Assembly (NCBI GenBank): GCA_902630465.1
Contig: CACOVJ010000005.1
Location: 1-58,719 of the forward strand
Direction: 5' to 3'
DNA from: an uncultured Alphaproteobacteria bacterium
Lineage (GTDB): Bacteria; Pseudomonadota; Alphaproteobacteria; HIMB59; GCA-002718135
DNA length: 58,719 bases
The notes beneath the pieces were generated by a model. The model did no database searches, was not told where the DNA came from, and saw only the letters and a program-made list of their open reading frames with translations. Both the position numbers and the translations under genes were made by a program. How positions within the stretch are numbered: position 1 is the stretch's first letter; the number at the start of each line of letters is the position of its first letter. Shown here piece by piece: positions 47,855-57,015 of the stretch.

Positions 47855-48291
47855 TGAAACACAATATAAAAAATAAAAAACTAAATAAAAACTCTACACA
47901 TAGGAAAGCCATGTTTATGAACATGTGTAATTCTTTAATTAAGCACGAACAAATAACAACCACTTTACCAAAAGCAAAAGAGTTAAAAAAATTTATTGAA
48001 AAAATAATTACCCTAGGAAAAAAAGGTGATCTTCCTTCACTTAGAAAAGTAATTTCGGTTTTGCAAGACAAGAAAATGACAAGTAAAGTTATGGGACCTC
48101 TAGCAGAAAGATATAAAGACAGAAAGGGTGGATATACTAGAGTTATTAAACTAGGAAATAGGTTTGGAGATAACGCGCCAATGTCAGTTATTGAGCTAGT
48201 TGACAGAGATGAGGATGCAAAAGGTAAGGATAGTGGACCTGTTATTGAAAAAAAATCTAATGAAGAAATAGAAGAACAACCTCCAGTTTAA
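47854..48291 (+). CDS. rplQ: 50S ribosomal protein L17
   Basis: 145-aa protein ending the alpha operon. LNKNSTHRKAMFMNMCNSLIKHEQITTTLPKAKELK and GGYTRVIKLGNRFGDNAPMSVIELVD are conserved. The ~25-residue acidic tail after that is extra to the bacterial core. One-base overlap with rpoA. Confidence 0.97.
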   Translation: MKHNIKNKKLNKNSTHRKAMFMNMCNSLIKHEQITTTLPKAKELKKFIEKIITLGKKGDLPSLRKVISVLQDKKMTSKVMGPLAERYKDRKGGYTRVIKLGNRFGDNAPMSVIELVDRDEDAKGKDSGPVIEKKSNEEIEEQPPV

Positions 48292-48297
48292 AATATA

Positions 48298-48666
48298 TTG
48301 TTTCAATTATTATTAGTAGCTTCAGGTGGTGCAGTTGGTGCATTGTTAAGATTTACTCTTGGTAATATTTTAAAGTTTTATTTCTTACACTCCTTTTATG
48401 CAACATTATGTATTAATGTTATTGGTTCTTTTTTTATCGGCTACTTAATTTCTTTAGGATTAATTAGAAGTTTATCTGAGGACTTTATAAGATATTTTTT
48501 AATCATAGGAGTACTTGGAAGCTTCACAACATTTTCAGCTTTTTCCTATGAAGCAATTGAATTATTCAATTCAAACAAAATATTCTTATTTATTTTATAC
48601 ATAGCTTTATCTATAATTTTATGTATTGTTGCATCATTCGTAGGAATTTATTTAAATAAAAATTGA
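48298..48666 (+). CDS. crcB: CrcB/Fluc fluoride channel
   Basis: 122-aa four-helix protein that dimerises into a fluoride exit channel. GGAVGALLRFTLGN, the channel Asn in NVIGSFFIGYLISLG, and GVLGSFTTFSAFSYE are the family motifs. It starts with TTG, 6 bp after rplQ, leaving no room for a fluoride riboswitch. The stop overlaps the next start in TTGA. Confidence 0.94.
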   Translation: MFQLLLVASGGAVGALLRFTLGNILKFYFLHSFYATLCINVIGSFFIGYLISLGLIRSLSEDFIRYFLIIGVLGSFTTFSAFSYEAIELFNSNKIFLFILYIALSIILCIVASFVGIYLNKN

Positions 48667-49559
48667 TTAAAGTAATAAAAATAAAAGATAACCTAGATAT
48701 AAGGCTTGATAAGTTTTTAAAAAAAGAATTCACTTCATTAACTCAAGGATATATTGAAAAAAATATTAGAAAAAAAAATATTCTTATTAATGAAATTAAA
48801 ACTTCAGCCAAATATATTGTTAAAAAAAACGATCAACTAAAAATTTTAAATTACAATATAGAAAATTTCAAAAATAGAATAATATTTAAAAGAAAAGTTG
48901 ATATTTCTTCTAGCTTAATTACTAAATTTAATAAATCAATTATTTTTCAAAATAATGATTTTTTAATTCTCAATAAATGGGCATCAATAGCAACACAAGG
49001 CGGTACTAAAATTAATATTTCTATAGATGATATAATAAATAAAATTTCTGAAGATTACAAACTTGTACATAGGTTGGATAAAGATACTTCAGGCCTTCTT
49101 ATAATTTCCAAGAATAAAAATACTGCAAAATTATTTGGACATTTATTTAAATCAAATTGTATAAAAAAAACATACTTAGCTGTATGTGAAGGAAAGCCTA
49201 AGCTGAAAGAGTCAAATGTTGATTTAAATATAAAAAATAAATTTAATAAAATAGAGATAACTAAAACCTTCTATAAACAACTACATAATTATAATAGATT
49301 ATCATTGATACTGTATCGACCTATGACCGGTAAAACACATCAATTGAGAATTGTATCAAAAAATTTAACTTGTCCAATTGTGGGTGACAACAAATACAAT
49401 AATCAATCTAAGTACAAAAATGAAATACTAAAATTAAACGCTCACATGCTAGAATTTATAATAAATGATAAAAAATATATTTTTTATTCTGATCTGCCTA
49501 AAGATTTTAAAGACTTTATTAAAAAAAATAAACTAAAATACTTAAAAAAAAATATTTGA
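48663..49559 (+). CDS. rluC: RluC/RluD-type 23S rRNA pseudouridine synthase
   Basis: 298 aa: N-terminal S4 RNA-binding domain (LDIRLDKFLKKEF...IEKNIRKKNILINEIKTS) and an RluA-family catalytic domain with HRLDKDTSGLLIISKN, the active-site Asp about residue 140, and PMTGKTHQLRI. TTG start, translationally coupled to crcB. RluC versus RluD cannot be told apart for certain; RluC is favoured by the overall pattern. Ends 1 bp from convergent lipB. Confidence 0.85.
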   Translation: MIKVIKIKDNLDIRLDKFLKKEFTSLTQGYIEKNIRKKNILINEIKTSAKYIVKKNDQLKILNYNIENFKNRIIFKRKVDISSSLITKFNKSIIFQNNDFLILNKWASIATQGGTKINISIDDIINKISEDYKLVHRLDKDTSGLLIISKNKNTAKLFGHLFKSNCIKKTYLAVCEGKPKLKESNVDLNIKNKFNKIEITKTFYKQLHNYNRLSLILYRPMTGKTHQLRIVSKNLTCPIVGDNKYNNQSKYKNEILKLNAHMLEFIINDKKYIFYSDLPKDFKDFIKKNKLKYLKKNI

Positions 49560-49560
49560 T

Positions 49561-50211
49561 TTAAAACTTATTTAATTTTTCTACAAAAATTTTCTGAAAC
49601 TCATTATCAAATTCGTTTTGTGAAATATTTTTACCAAGTTCTTTAAGAGATGTGTTTTTATAATCTTTTAATCCACATGAATAAATATTTCTGTAATAAT
49701 CTAAATCAGGGTTAATATTAAAACTTAAACCATGATAAGTTATCCATTTAGAAACTCGTAATCCAATTGCTCCTATTTTCCTTTCTTTATCAAAATTTAT
49801 GTTGTCTGACTTTGTTACCCAAATTCCTACTCTATCTCTAAAAGATCTAGCTTGGATTTTATAATTAAATAAAAAATCTATTAAAGCTTCCTCTATTATC
49901 GTGATAAATTTTCTAATATCTTTTTTTCTATTATTTAAATTAATTAAGAAATATACTATTCTTTGACCAGGACCATGATAGGTCGTTTTTCCACCTCTAT
50001 TTGTTTTAATTATTTTGATATTCTTATTATTATTTAATATTTCATTTTGAGTTGTACTTGTGCCCTGAGTATAAATATGGTCATGATTAAGAAACCAGAT
50101 TAATTCATTAGAATCATTATTTTGTATTTCTTTAATTCTATTTTGCATAAATTTTATGGATGATTCGTATTCTATTAGTGTAGTCGATTTTTTGATTTCA
50201 ATTTCACTCAT
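49561..50211 (-). CDS. lipB: Octanoyl-[ACP]:protein octanoyltransferase
   Basis: Transfers octanoyl from ACP to lipoyl domains. 216 aa. RGGKTTYHGPGQRIVYFLINL near residue 73, the catalytic Lys region KIGAIGLRVSKWITYHG and the catalytic Cys in YSCGLKDYKNTSLKELG are all present. Divergent from tRNA-Leu. Its partner lipA is not in this window. Confidence 0.95.
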   Translation of the reverse strand: MSEIEIKKSTTLIEYESSIKFMQNRIKEIQNNDSNELIWFLNHDHIYTQGTSTTQNEILNNNKNIKIIKTNRGGKTTYHGPGQRIVYFLINLNNRKKDIRKFITIIEEALIDFLFNYKIQARSFRDRVGIWVTKSDNINFDKERKIGAIGLRVSKWITYHGLSFNINPDLDYYRNIYSCGLKDYKNTSLKELGKNISQNEFDNEFQKIFVEKLNKF

Positions 50212-50266
50212 TTTTTTAATAAATTAAGATTTGTTGATACTTAATATCCTATCTGATATTTAATTC

Positions 50267-50272
50267 TACAAT
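50267..50272 (+). promoter_or_regulatory. Candidate -10 box for tRNA-Leu and mgtE
   Basis: TACAAT lies 9 bases before the tRNA-Leu 5' end in the 70-bp lipB-tRNA gap. No good -35 is seen at normal spacing, so this is tentative. Confidence 0.3.
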
Positions 50273-50281
50273 ATAAAATAA

Positions 50282-50368
50282 GCGGCTGTGGCGGAATTGG
50301 TATACGCGCAGCGTTGAGGTCGCTGTGGGATTTATCCTGTGGAAGTTCAAGTCTTCTCAGCCGCACCA
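50282..50368 (+). tRNA. tRNA-Leu (anticodon GAG)
   Basis: 87-nt class II tRNA: acceptor stem GCGGCTG/CAGCCGC, anticodon stem CAGCG/CGCTG around loop TTGAGGT (GAG), long variable arm, T loop TTCAAGT and an encoded CCA. Its last base is only 4 bases from the mgtE ATG. Confidence 0.96.
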
Positions 50369-50372
50369 AATT

Positions 50373-51737
50373 ATGAAAGAAAAAACAAGCAATAATAATT
50401 TCTCTACAAAAGAGTCTGTTGATTTAATCACAGATTACTTGAATAATTATAAAACTGATAAAATTTTAAATTATTTAGAAGAAATGCATAATGCTGATAT
50501 TGCAGATTTGCTTCAAAATTTAGATCCGGTATTAAGATTAAGTTTGATTAATATTTTTAGTTCAAAATTTGACCCAGAAATTTTAACTTATTTAAACGAC
50601 AGTTTAAAAGAAGAAATTGTTGAAACATTAGATATTAAGCAACTAGCTAGCAATGCAAAAGAATTAGATATTGATGATGCAGTTGACCTTGTTGAAGATT
50701 TAGAAAAAATTGACCAAGATACATTTTTAGAAAACCTGGAAGAAAAAAACAGATCACTTATTAAAGAAGGTTTAAATTATCCAGAGGATTCTGCTGGAAG
50801 ATTAATGCAACGTAAATTTGTTTCTATAAATAACCAATGGAATGTTGGTCAAGCAATAGATTATTTAAGAAATAACAAAAATAATTTACCTGAAGACTTC
50901 TACGATATTTATTTAATAAATAATTTAATGAAAGTTGTTGGAGTTGTTCCACTTGGAAGATTAATGGGATCAAAAAGAGGTGTAAATTTAGAAACAATTA
51001 CAAATAAAGAAACAAGACTTATAGATGTTTATACTGATCAAGAAGAAGTTGCTTATTTATTTAGTAAATATGGATTAGTTAGTGCTGCAGTTATTGATAG
51101 TAATGAAAAAATAATTGGCTCAATTACTGTTGATGATGTGGTAGAAGTAATAGAGGAAGAAAGAGAAGAGGACATCTTAAAATTAGGTGGAGTAGGTCAA
51201 ACAGACATTTATAATGCAATTATTGATACAACAAAATCGAGATTTTCTTGGCTTTTAGTAAACTTACTAACTGCTGTTGTTGCATCTATTGTTATAGGTT
51301 TTTTTGAGACTTCAATTGAAAAGGTTGTTGCTTTAGCAATACTTATGCCAATTGTTGCATCAATGGGAGGAAATGCAGGCACACAAACTTTAACAGTTGC
51401 TGTCAGAGCTTTAGCAGTTAAAGAACTCACTGCTTCTAATGCTTTAAAAATAATTACCAAGGAAACATTTATAGGAGGGATAAATGGAATTATTTTTGCA
51501 ATTATAATTTCATTAGTCTCTATGTATTGGTTCCAAGATTTAATGTTAGGGATTATAATCGGTTTAGCAATGGTGCTTAATTTGATTGTAGCTGGTTTTG
51601 CAGGAACTATTATCCCACTAACATTGGATAAGTTAAAAATTGATCCAGCTTTAGCATCAGGTGTAATACTTACAACTATTACAGATGTGTTTGGTTTTTT
51701 ATCTTTCTTAGGTTTAGCTACCTTATTTTTGATTTAA
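50373..51737 (+). CDS. mgtE: MgtE-family magnesium transporter
   Basis: 454-aa Mg2+ channel. N domain (helical repeats with EMHNADIADLLQNLDP) to about residue 125, then paired CBS domains (about 130-260, GSITVDDVVEVIEEE), then five C-terminal helices with the selectivity motif GGNAGTQTLTVAVRALA near 325. The ATG at 50373 begins 4 bases after the tRNA-Leu CCA; the longer frame from 50325 would be inside the tRNA. No Shine-Dalgarno is possible outside the tRNA. Confidence 0.93.
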   Translation: MKEKTSNNNFSTKESVDLITDYLNNYKTDKILNYLEEMHNADIADLLQNLDPVLRLSLINIFSSKFDPEILTYLNDSLKEEIVETLDIKQLASNAKELDIDDAVDLVEDLEKIDQDTFLENLEEKNRSLIKEGLNYPEDSAGRLMQRKFVSINNQWNVGQAIDYLRNNKNNLPEDFYDIYLINNLMKVVGVVPLGRLMGSKRGVNLETITNKETRLIDVYTDQEEVAYLFSKYGLVSAAVIDSNEKIIGSITVDDVVEVIEEEREEDILKLGGVGQTDIYNAIIDTTKSRFSWLLVNLLTAVVASIVIGFFETSIEKVVALAILMPIVASMGGNAGTQTLTVAVRALAVKELTASNALKIITKETFIGGINGIIFAIIISLVSMYWFQDLMLGIIIGLAMVLNLIVAGFAGTIIPLTLDKLKIDPALASGVILTTITDVFGFLSFLGLATLFLI

Positions 51738-51759
51738 TTAATACTATATATGATTATGT

Positions 51760-53100
51760 ATGTTGAATAAAAATGACTTAATTGAGTATTTATTTAAAGG
51801 CATTAAAGATAGAAATAATCTCAAGATAGGCGTTGAGCATGAAAAATTTGTTCTAAGTAAATCAAATTTTCATCAAGTATCTTATGGTGCGAAAAATGGT
51901 ATAAGAGATATACTTCTTAGATTTAATAAAAATGGTTGGATTGCAAAATATGATGATAATGGTAACACAATAATTGCTTTAGAGAGATTTGGAGAAAGTA
52001 TAACATTAGAACCAGGTGGACAAATTGAGCTTTCAGGTGCTCAGTTAAATAATATTCATCAAACATGTACCGAAACAACCAGACATTTAAAAGAATTAAA
52101 AGAAATTGGAGAAGAGTTTGAATTTATTTTACTTGGCTTAGGTGTTGAACCAAGCTTAACACTAGATGATTTTCCATGGATGCCTAAACAAAGATACGAC
52201 ATTATGAAAAATTATATGCCAACTGTTGGAACATTAGGCCATCATATGATGAAAAGAACTTGCACAAATCAAGTTAATTTAGATTTTTTTTCAGAAGATG
52301 ATATGAAAAATAAATATCGCTTAATGTTAAACCTAGAAGGCATAGCAACAGCGATATTTGCTAATTCACCATTTGATAATAAAAAAATATCCTTATTTAA
52401 AAGTTTAAGATCTCACTTTTGGCACAACACTGATAAAAACAGAACAGGATTACTGCCCTTTGTTTTTGAAGATGATTTTAATTTTGAAAAATATGTTGAA
52501 TACGCACTTGATGTACCTATGTATTTTATCATTCGAGATCATAAATATATTAATATGACAAATTATACTTTTAGACATTTTTTAGAGAATAAATTGAATA
52601 CGGCAAAATATATTGAACCTACTATTGATGACTGGGTTAACCATCTATCAACTTTATTTCCACAAGTGCGTTTAAAACAATTTTTAGAAATTAGGTCTAT
52701 GGATGCTTGTTCTTGGGACTTAATATGTTCACAACCAGCTTTTTGGATTGGATTACTATATAATGAAAAAGCTTTTAATAAAGCGCAAGAGTTAGTAGAA
52801 AGTTGGACTCAAGATGATAGAAATTACATTAATAAAATAGTTCCAAAAGATGGATTACAGACTAAATTTAAAGATGGAACTATACTTGACGTAGCACAGA
52901 AACTATTTGAAATTTCAAAAGAGGGCTTAGATGCAAGAAATATTCTAGCTAAAAATAAATCATATAATGAAACATTTTACTTAAAAGATCTTGAAAACAA
53001 CTTAGCTTCTGGAAATTCTCCTGCTGATTTATTAATTAATAAATTTAATACTAATTGGAATCAAGACATAAAAAAAATTTATTCTGAAAATATATTTTAA
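51760..53100 (+). CDS. gshA: Glutamate-cysteine ligase (plant/alphaproteobacterial class)
   Basis: First step of glutathione synthesis. 446 aa, with KIGVEHEKFVL near residue 22, ITLEPGGQIELSGA near 88, and MKRTCTNQVNLDFFSEDDM near 164, then SLRSHFWHNTDKNRTG. This class differs from enterobacterial GshA and is found in alphaproteobacteria and plants. It shares one base with gshB, so both steps are coupled. Confidence 0.95.
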   Translation: MLNKNDLIEYLFKGIKDRNNLKIGVEHEKFVLSKSNFHQVSYGAKNGIRDILLRFNKNGWIAKYDDNGNTIIALERFGESITLEPGGQIELSGAQLNNIHQTCTETTRHLKELKEIGEEFEFILLGLGVEPSLTLDDFPWMPKQRYDIMKNYMPTVGTLGHHMMKRTCTNQVNLDFFSEDDMKNKYRLMLNLEGIATAIFANSPFDNKKISLFKSLRSHFWHNTDKNRTGLLPFVFEDDFNFEKYVEYALDVPMYFIIRDHKYINMTNYTFRHFLENKLNTAKYIEPTIDDWVNHLSTLFPQVRLKQFLEIRSMDACSWDLICSQPAFWIGLLYNEKAFNKAQELVESWTQDDRNYINKIVPKDGLQTKFKDGTILDVAQKLFEISKEGLDARNILAKNKSYNETFYLKDLENNLASGNSPADLLINKFNTNWNQDIKKIYSENIF

Positions 53101-54038
53101 TGAAAAATCAAGTAGCTATTCAAATGGATAATATAGAAACTATAGATTATGAGTTTGATACATCTTTTTTAATTGGCTATGAGGCACAAAATAGAAATTA
53201 TGAAATTTTTTACTACAATCCAAATGACTTAATAATTGAAAATGGCAGTATTAAAGCTAGTGGTTACTATCTAAATTTAAATTTAGATCAGAATAATTAT
53301 TATAAATATACTTCTAATAAAACAAAAGTAGAATTAAAAAATTTTAGCTATATTTTTTTACGTCAAGATCCACCGTTTAATATGAATTACATAACATCAA
53401 CATACATATTAGATCTTTTACCTGAAACAACAAGAGTCATTAACAACCCTACGGCAGTAAGAAATGCTACTGAAAAATTATTTACATTTAATTTTCAGGA
53501 ATTTATGCCACCTACAATTGTAACAAAAAATCTTAATGAAATTGAGCAGTTTTTAAATAATTTTGGCGATATTATAACTAAACCACTTTATGGAAATGGC
53601 GGTGAAGGTATTCATAGATTTAATAAAAATAACTTTGATACTGTTACCATAGAACAATATCTTCATTTACCAATTATGGTGCAAAAATATATTAATGAAA
53701 TTGATCAAGGTGATAGAAGATTGATCATCATAGATGGGGAGTATTGTGGTTCCGTTGCTAGAATTCCAAAGGATGGTGATTTAAAGGCAAACTTTCATGC
53801 AGGAGGAATACCAAGAAAAACAGGCTTAGTATTCCGTGATAAGAAAATTATAGAAGCTGTCGGACCACTTCTCAAGGAGAACAATCTTTTTTTTGTAGGA
53901 ATTGATATCATTGGAGACTATTTAACAGAAGTTAATGTAACTTCTCCAACAGGAATAAAGCAAATAAACATGCTAAACGATGTTAATCTTGAGAAAGTTT
54001 TTTGGGATAAGCTTGAAGCAAAATATAAATTAGTTTAA
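53100..54038 (+). CDS. gshB: Glutathione synthetase
   Basis: Adds glycine to gamma-glutamylcysteine. 312-aa ATP-grasp enzyme with IFLRQDPPFNMNYI, INNPTAVRNATEKLFTFNF, ITKPLYGNGGEGI (ATP loop) and the metal-binding FVGIDIIGDYLTEVNVTSPTG near the end. Confidence 0.96.
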   Translation: MKNQVAIQMDNIETIDYEFDTSFLIGYEAQNRNYEIFYYNPNDLIIENGSIKASGYYLNLNLDQNNYYKYTSNKTKVELKNFSYIFLRQDPPFNMNYITSTYILDLLPETTRVINNPTAVRNATEKLFTFNFQEFMPPTIVTKNLNEIEQFLNNFGDIITKPLYGNGGEGIHRFNKNNFDTVTIEQYLHLPIMVQKYINEIDQGDRRLIIIDGEYCGSVARIPKDGDLKANFHAGGIPRKTGLVFRDKKIIEAVGPLLKENNLFFVGIDIIGDYLTEVNVTSPTGIKQINMLNDVNLEKVFWDKLEAKYKLV

Positions 54039-54062
54039 TTATAAATAATCAAAGGATAATTT

Positions 54063-54629
54063 ATGAATAATGACAGAATTTTAATTAATAAATTGAAAAG
54101 TTTTGAAAATATTAACTCAACTCTTTTAAATATTTTATTAGTTCTTTTTGGAACTCTTTTATTGGCTATATCTGCAAAAGTCCAAGTTCCCTTTTGGCCA
54201 GTTCCAATGACAATGCAGACATTTGTAATTTTTTTAATAGGAATGACATATGGTGTCAGATTATCCTTTGCTACGGTTGCTGTCTATCTTTTTGAAGGAG
54301 CAGCAGGCATACCAGTTTTTGCTTCTGGTGGTGGAATTGCCTATTTAACAGGTCCAACAGCAGGTTATTTATATGGTATGTTATTTGCATCAGTAGCAAT
54401 AAGCTATTTAGCAAATGTAGGATATAGCAAAACATATTTTAAAGCTACTTTTTCACTTTTCATTGGAACAATTATAATTTTTGCAATTGGTATTATTTAT
54501 CTTGGGTCAATTATTGGCTTTGAAAAAGCGATAGTAGCAGGTCTACTTCCTTTTATTCCAAGTGAAATATTTAAGATTGCATTAGCTGTTACTTTAATTC
54601 CAACAATCCAAAAAGTTATTAAAAAATAA
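54063..54629 (+). CDS. bioY: BioY-type biotin transporter substrate-binding subunit
   Basis: 188-aa ECF S-component with about six helices. KVQVPFWPVPMTMQTFVIFLIG near residue 38, FEGAAGIPVFASGGG and TGPTAGYLYGM are BioY hallmarks. No energising BioM/BioN genes are adjacent, so it may work alone or share an ECF module elsewhere. AAGGATAAT precedes the ATG. Confidence 0.93.
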   Translation: MNNDRILINKLKSFENINSTLLNILLVLFGTLLLAISAKVQVPFWPVPMTMQTFVIFLIGMTYGVRLSFATVAVYLFEGAAGIPVFASGGGIAYLTGPTAGYLYGMLFASVAISYLANVGYSKTYFKATFSLFIGTIIIFAIGIIYLGSIIGFEKAIVAGLLPFIPSEIFKIALAVTLIPTIQKVIKK

Positions 54630-54634
54630 TTTTA

Positions 54635-55525
54635 ATGAAAATCGGAATTGATTTGGGTGGTACCAAAACTGAGGGTATTTTAATTGATGCTGGTGGAAAA
54701 GAATTAAATCGTAAAAGGATTAAGACCGAAAAAAATTATGATGGTACAATCAAAGGTATAATATCTATAATTAAAAATTTTGAGTCTTCATTTGGAAATG
54801 TTGAATCAATTGGAATTGGTATGCCAGGTGCAATTTCTGCTGATTCTGCTTTAATCAAAAATGCTAATTCTATATGGCTCAACGGCAAACCTCTAAAAAA
54901 AGACCTGGAAAAAATATTAAGTAGAAAAATTCATTTGGAAAATGATGCAAATTGTTTTGCTTTATCTGAAGCTGTAGATGGCGGAGGTAAGAATTATAAA
55001 CTAGTATTTGGTGTGATCATCGGTACTGGCACAGGCGGAGGTATAGTAATAGACCATAAGATTTTACAAGGTAGAAATAAAATAAGTGGGGAATGGGGTC
55101 ATGTAACACTCCCAAATAGATCTGACGAAGAAAAGCAATATGTTAAAGACTGTTATTGCGGAAAAAATGGTTGCATTGAGACATATATTTCAGGACCGGG
55201 CTTTGCTTCTTCTTTTAATTTACGTTTTAAAAAGAATTATGACTCTCATAAAATTTTAGAGGGTTTTAAAGAAAATGATCCTGACTGTCGTTTTGCGATT
55301 AAACAATATACTGATCACTTAGCTAGAGGTTTATCTTTGGTTTGTAATATTCTTGATCCTGATGTCATAGTTCTTGGAGGGGGTATGTCAAACATTGATT
55401 TTATTTATGCTAATATTGATGAAGCTTTAAAAAAATATGTATTCACTGATACATTACACACAAAAGTAGTAAAAAATGTTCATGGGGACTCCAGTGGTGT
55501 TAGAGGAGCTGCTTGGCTTTCTTAA
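54635..55525 (+). CDS. ROK-family sugar kinase (N-acetylglucosamine kinase or fructokinase-like)
   Basis: 296 aa. ATP loop GIDLGGTKTEGILID at the N-terminus, sugar-site NDANCFALSEA near residue 107, GTGTGGGIV, EWGHVTLP, and the ROK zinc motif CYCGKNGCIETYISGPG near 178. This pattern fits the NagK/Mak branch. Starts 5 bp after bioY and overlaps convergent gabD by 4 bp. Substrate unresolved. Confidence 0.87.
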   Translation: MKIGIDLGGTKTEGILIDAGGKELNRKRIKTEKNYDGTIKGIISIIKNFESSFGNVESIGIGMPGAISADSALIKNANSIWLNGKPLKKDLEKILSRKIHLENDANCFALSEAVDGGGKNYKLVFGVIIGTGTGGGIVIDHKILQGRNKISGEWGHVTLPNRSDEEKQYVKDCYCGKNGCIETYISGPGFASSFNLRFKKNYDSHKILEGFKENDPDCRFAIKQYTDHLARGLSLVCNILDPDVIVLGGGMSNIDFIYANIDEALKKYVFTDTLHTKVVKNVHGDSSGVRGAAWLS

Positions 55526-56973
55526 ATACCACCCATCGAAATGTATTTAATTATTAAATAATCATCTAGACCATACTTAGACCCTTCGCGTCCCATCCCA
55601 GATTCTTTAACGCCTCCAAACGGTACTTCTGGTATAGTAGGCAATCCATTATTAATAGATACAATTCCATATTCGAGAGCCTCTGCAACTCTCCAAACTC
55701 TTCCTATATCACGTGAATAAAAATAGGAAGCAAGTCCATATGGAGTATTATTTGCCATTTTGATAACCTCTTCGTCATTCGAAAATTTATATACAGGTGC
55801 TACTGGACCAAACGTTTCTTCAAATGTTATTTTTGCTTCAGTTGTAACATTTGATAAAACAGTCGGTTGATAAAAGTTGCCTCCTAGAGGATGAACATCA
55901 CCACCAACAGCAACTTTAGCACCAACATTTACTGCATCTTGAACATGATCAATAACCTTTTCTAAAGAGGATTTATCTATGAGTGGTCCAGATACGATTC
56001 CTTCATCCAATCCATTGCCCACTTTTATTTTTTTTACTTCATTAGTAAACTTCTCTAAAAATACATCATAAACACTTTCATGCACAAAAATTCTATTAGT
56101 GCAAATACAAGTTTGTCCACTATTCCTAAATTTGCTTTGTAATGCTCCAGCTACTGCTTCATCAATATTAGCATCATTAAAAACAATAAAGGGTGCATGA
56201 CCACCTAACTCCATAGATATTTTTTTTACTGTTGAAGCACTTTGTTCCATTAATATTTTTCCTACTTCTGTTGATCCAGTAAATGATATTTTTTTTACTT
56301 TGGGATTTTTTGTTAATTCCATTCCTATATTTTTAGCAGAACCAGTTATAATATTAAAAACTCCATCAGGAAATCCAGCAACTTTAGCTAATTCAGCTAC
56401 AGCTAAGGCTGAAAATGGTGTTTGACTTGCAGGCTTTACAACTGTTGTGCAACCAACAGCTAGAGCTGCTGCACATTTTCTGGTTATCATTGAGTTTGGA
56501 AAATTCCATGGTGTGATAGCCCCAACTACTCCTACTGGTTGTTTAATTATTACAATTCTTTTACCTGGTCTAGGATCAGGAATAATATCCCCATAGACAC
56601 GTTTAGCTTCTTCAGCATAAAATTCAATATAACCTGCACCCATCAATATCTCGCCTTTAGCTTCAGCAAGTGGTTTTCCTTGTTCAATCGTCATAATTTT
56701 TGCCAGATCATCAACATTTTCAATTATAAGATCGCTCCATTTTTTTAAGATAATTGATCTTTCTTTAGCAGTAGTATTTTTCCATGATTGAAAAGCTACA
56801 TCAGCTTTATTTATTACGGATTTAGTTTGTTCAGCTGAAAAGTTTGGTACTTTGCCAATGATTTCCATAGTAGCTGGATTATTAACGTCTATTGTTTTAC
56901 CATCTTCACTATCTGACCATAGGCCATTAACAAAACATTTTTCTCTAAAAAGTGATTTATTGTTTAAATCCAT
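55522..56973 (-). CDS. gabD: Succinate-semialdehyde dehydrogenase (NAD(P)+)
   Basis: 483-aa aldehyde dehydrogenase: NAD-binding TPWNFPNSMITRK, FTGSTEVGK, general-base Glu in MELGGHAPFIVF near residue 255, and catalytic Cys in SGQTCICTNRIFVHE near 288. The C-terminal PFGGVKESGMGREGSKYGLDDYL fits GabD. Divergent by 42 bp from the amidinotransferase-like gene, a possible metabolic partner. Related ALDHs (glutarate semialdehyde) are the main alternative. Confidence 0.88.
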   Translation of the reverse strand: MDLNNKSLFREKCFVNGLWSDSEDGKTIDVNNPATMEIIGKVPNFSAEQTKSVINKADVAFQSWKNTTAKERSIILKKWSDLIIENVDDLAKIMTIEQGKPLAEAKGEILMGAGYIEFYAEEAKRVYGDIIPDPRPGKRIVIIKQPVGVVGAITPWNFPNSMITRKCAAALAVGCTTVVKPASQTPFSALAVAELAKVAGFPDGVFNIITGSAKNIGMELTKNPKVKKISFTGSTEVGKILMEQSASTVKKISMELGGHAPFIVFNDANIDEAVAGALQSKFRNSGQTCICTNRIFVHESVYDVFLEKFTNEVKKIKVGNGLDEGIVSGPLIDKSSLEKVIDHVQDAVNVGAKVAVGGDVHPLGGNFYQPTVLSNVTTEAKITFEETFGPVAPVYKFSNDEEVIKMANNTPYGLASYFYSRDIGRVWRVAEALEYGIVSINNGLPTIPEVPFGGVKESGMGREGSKYGLDDYLIIKYISMGGI

Positions 56974-57015
56974 ACCTGTTAATTATAAGAGATAATGTAA
57001 ATTAAGGAAATAATA

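Noticed and set aside
48292-48297. Fluoride riboswitch ahead of crcB
   Set aside because: The gap to rplQ is only 6 bp; the upstream bases are the coding tail of L17.
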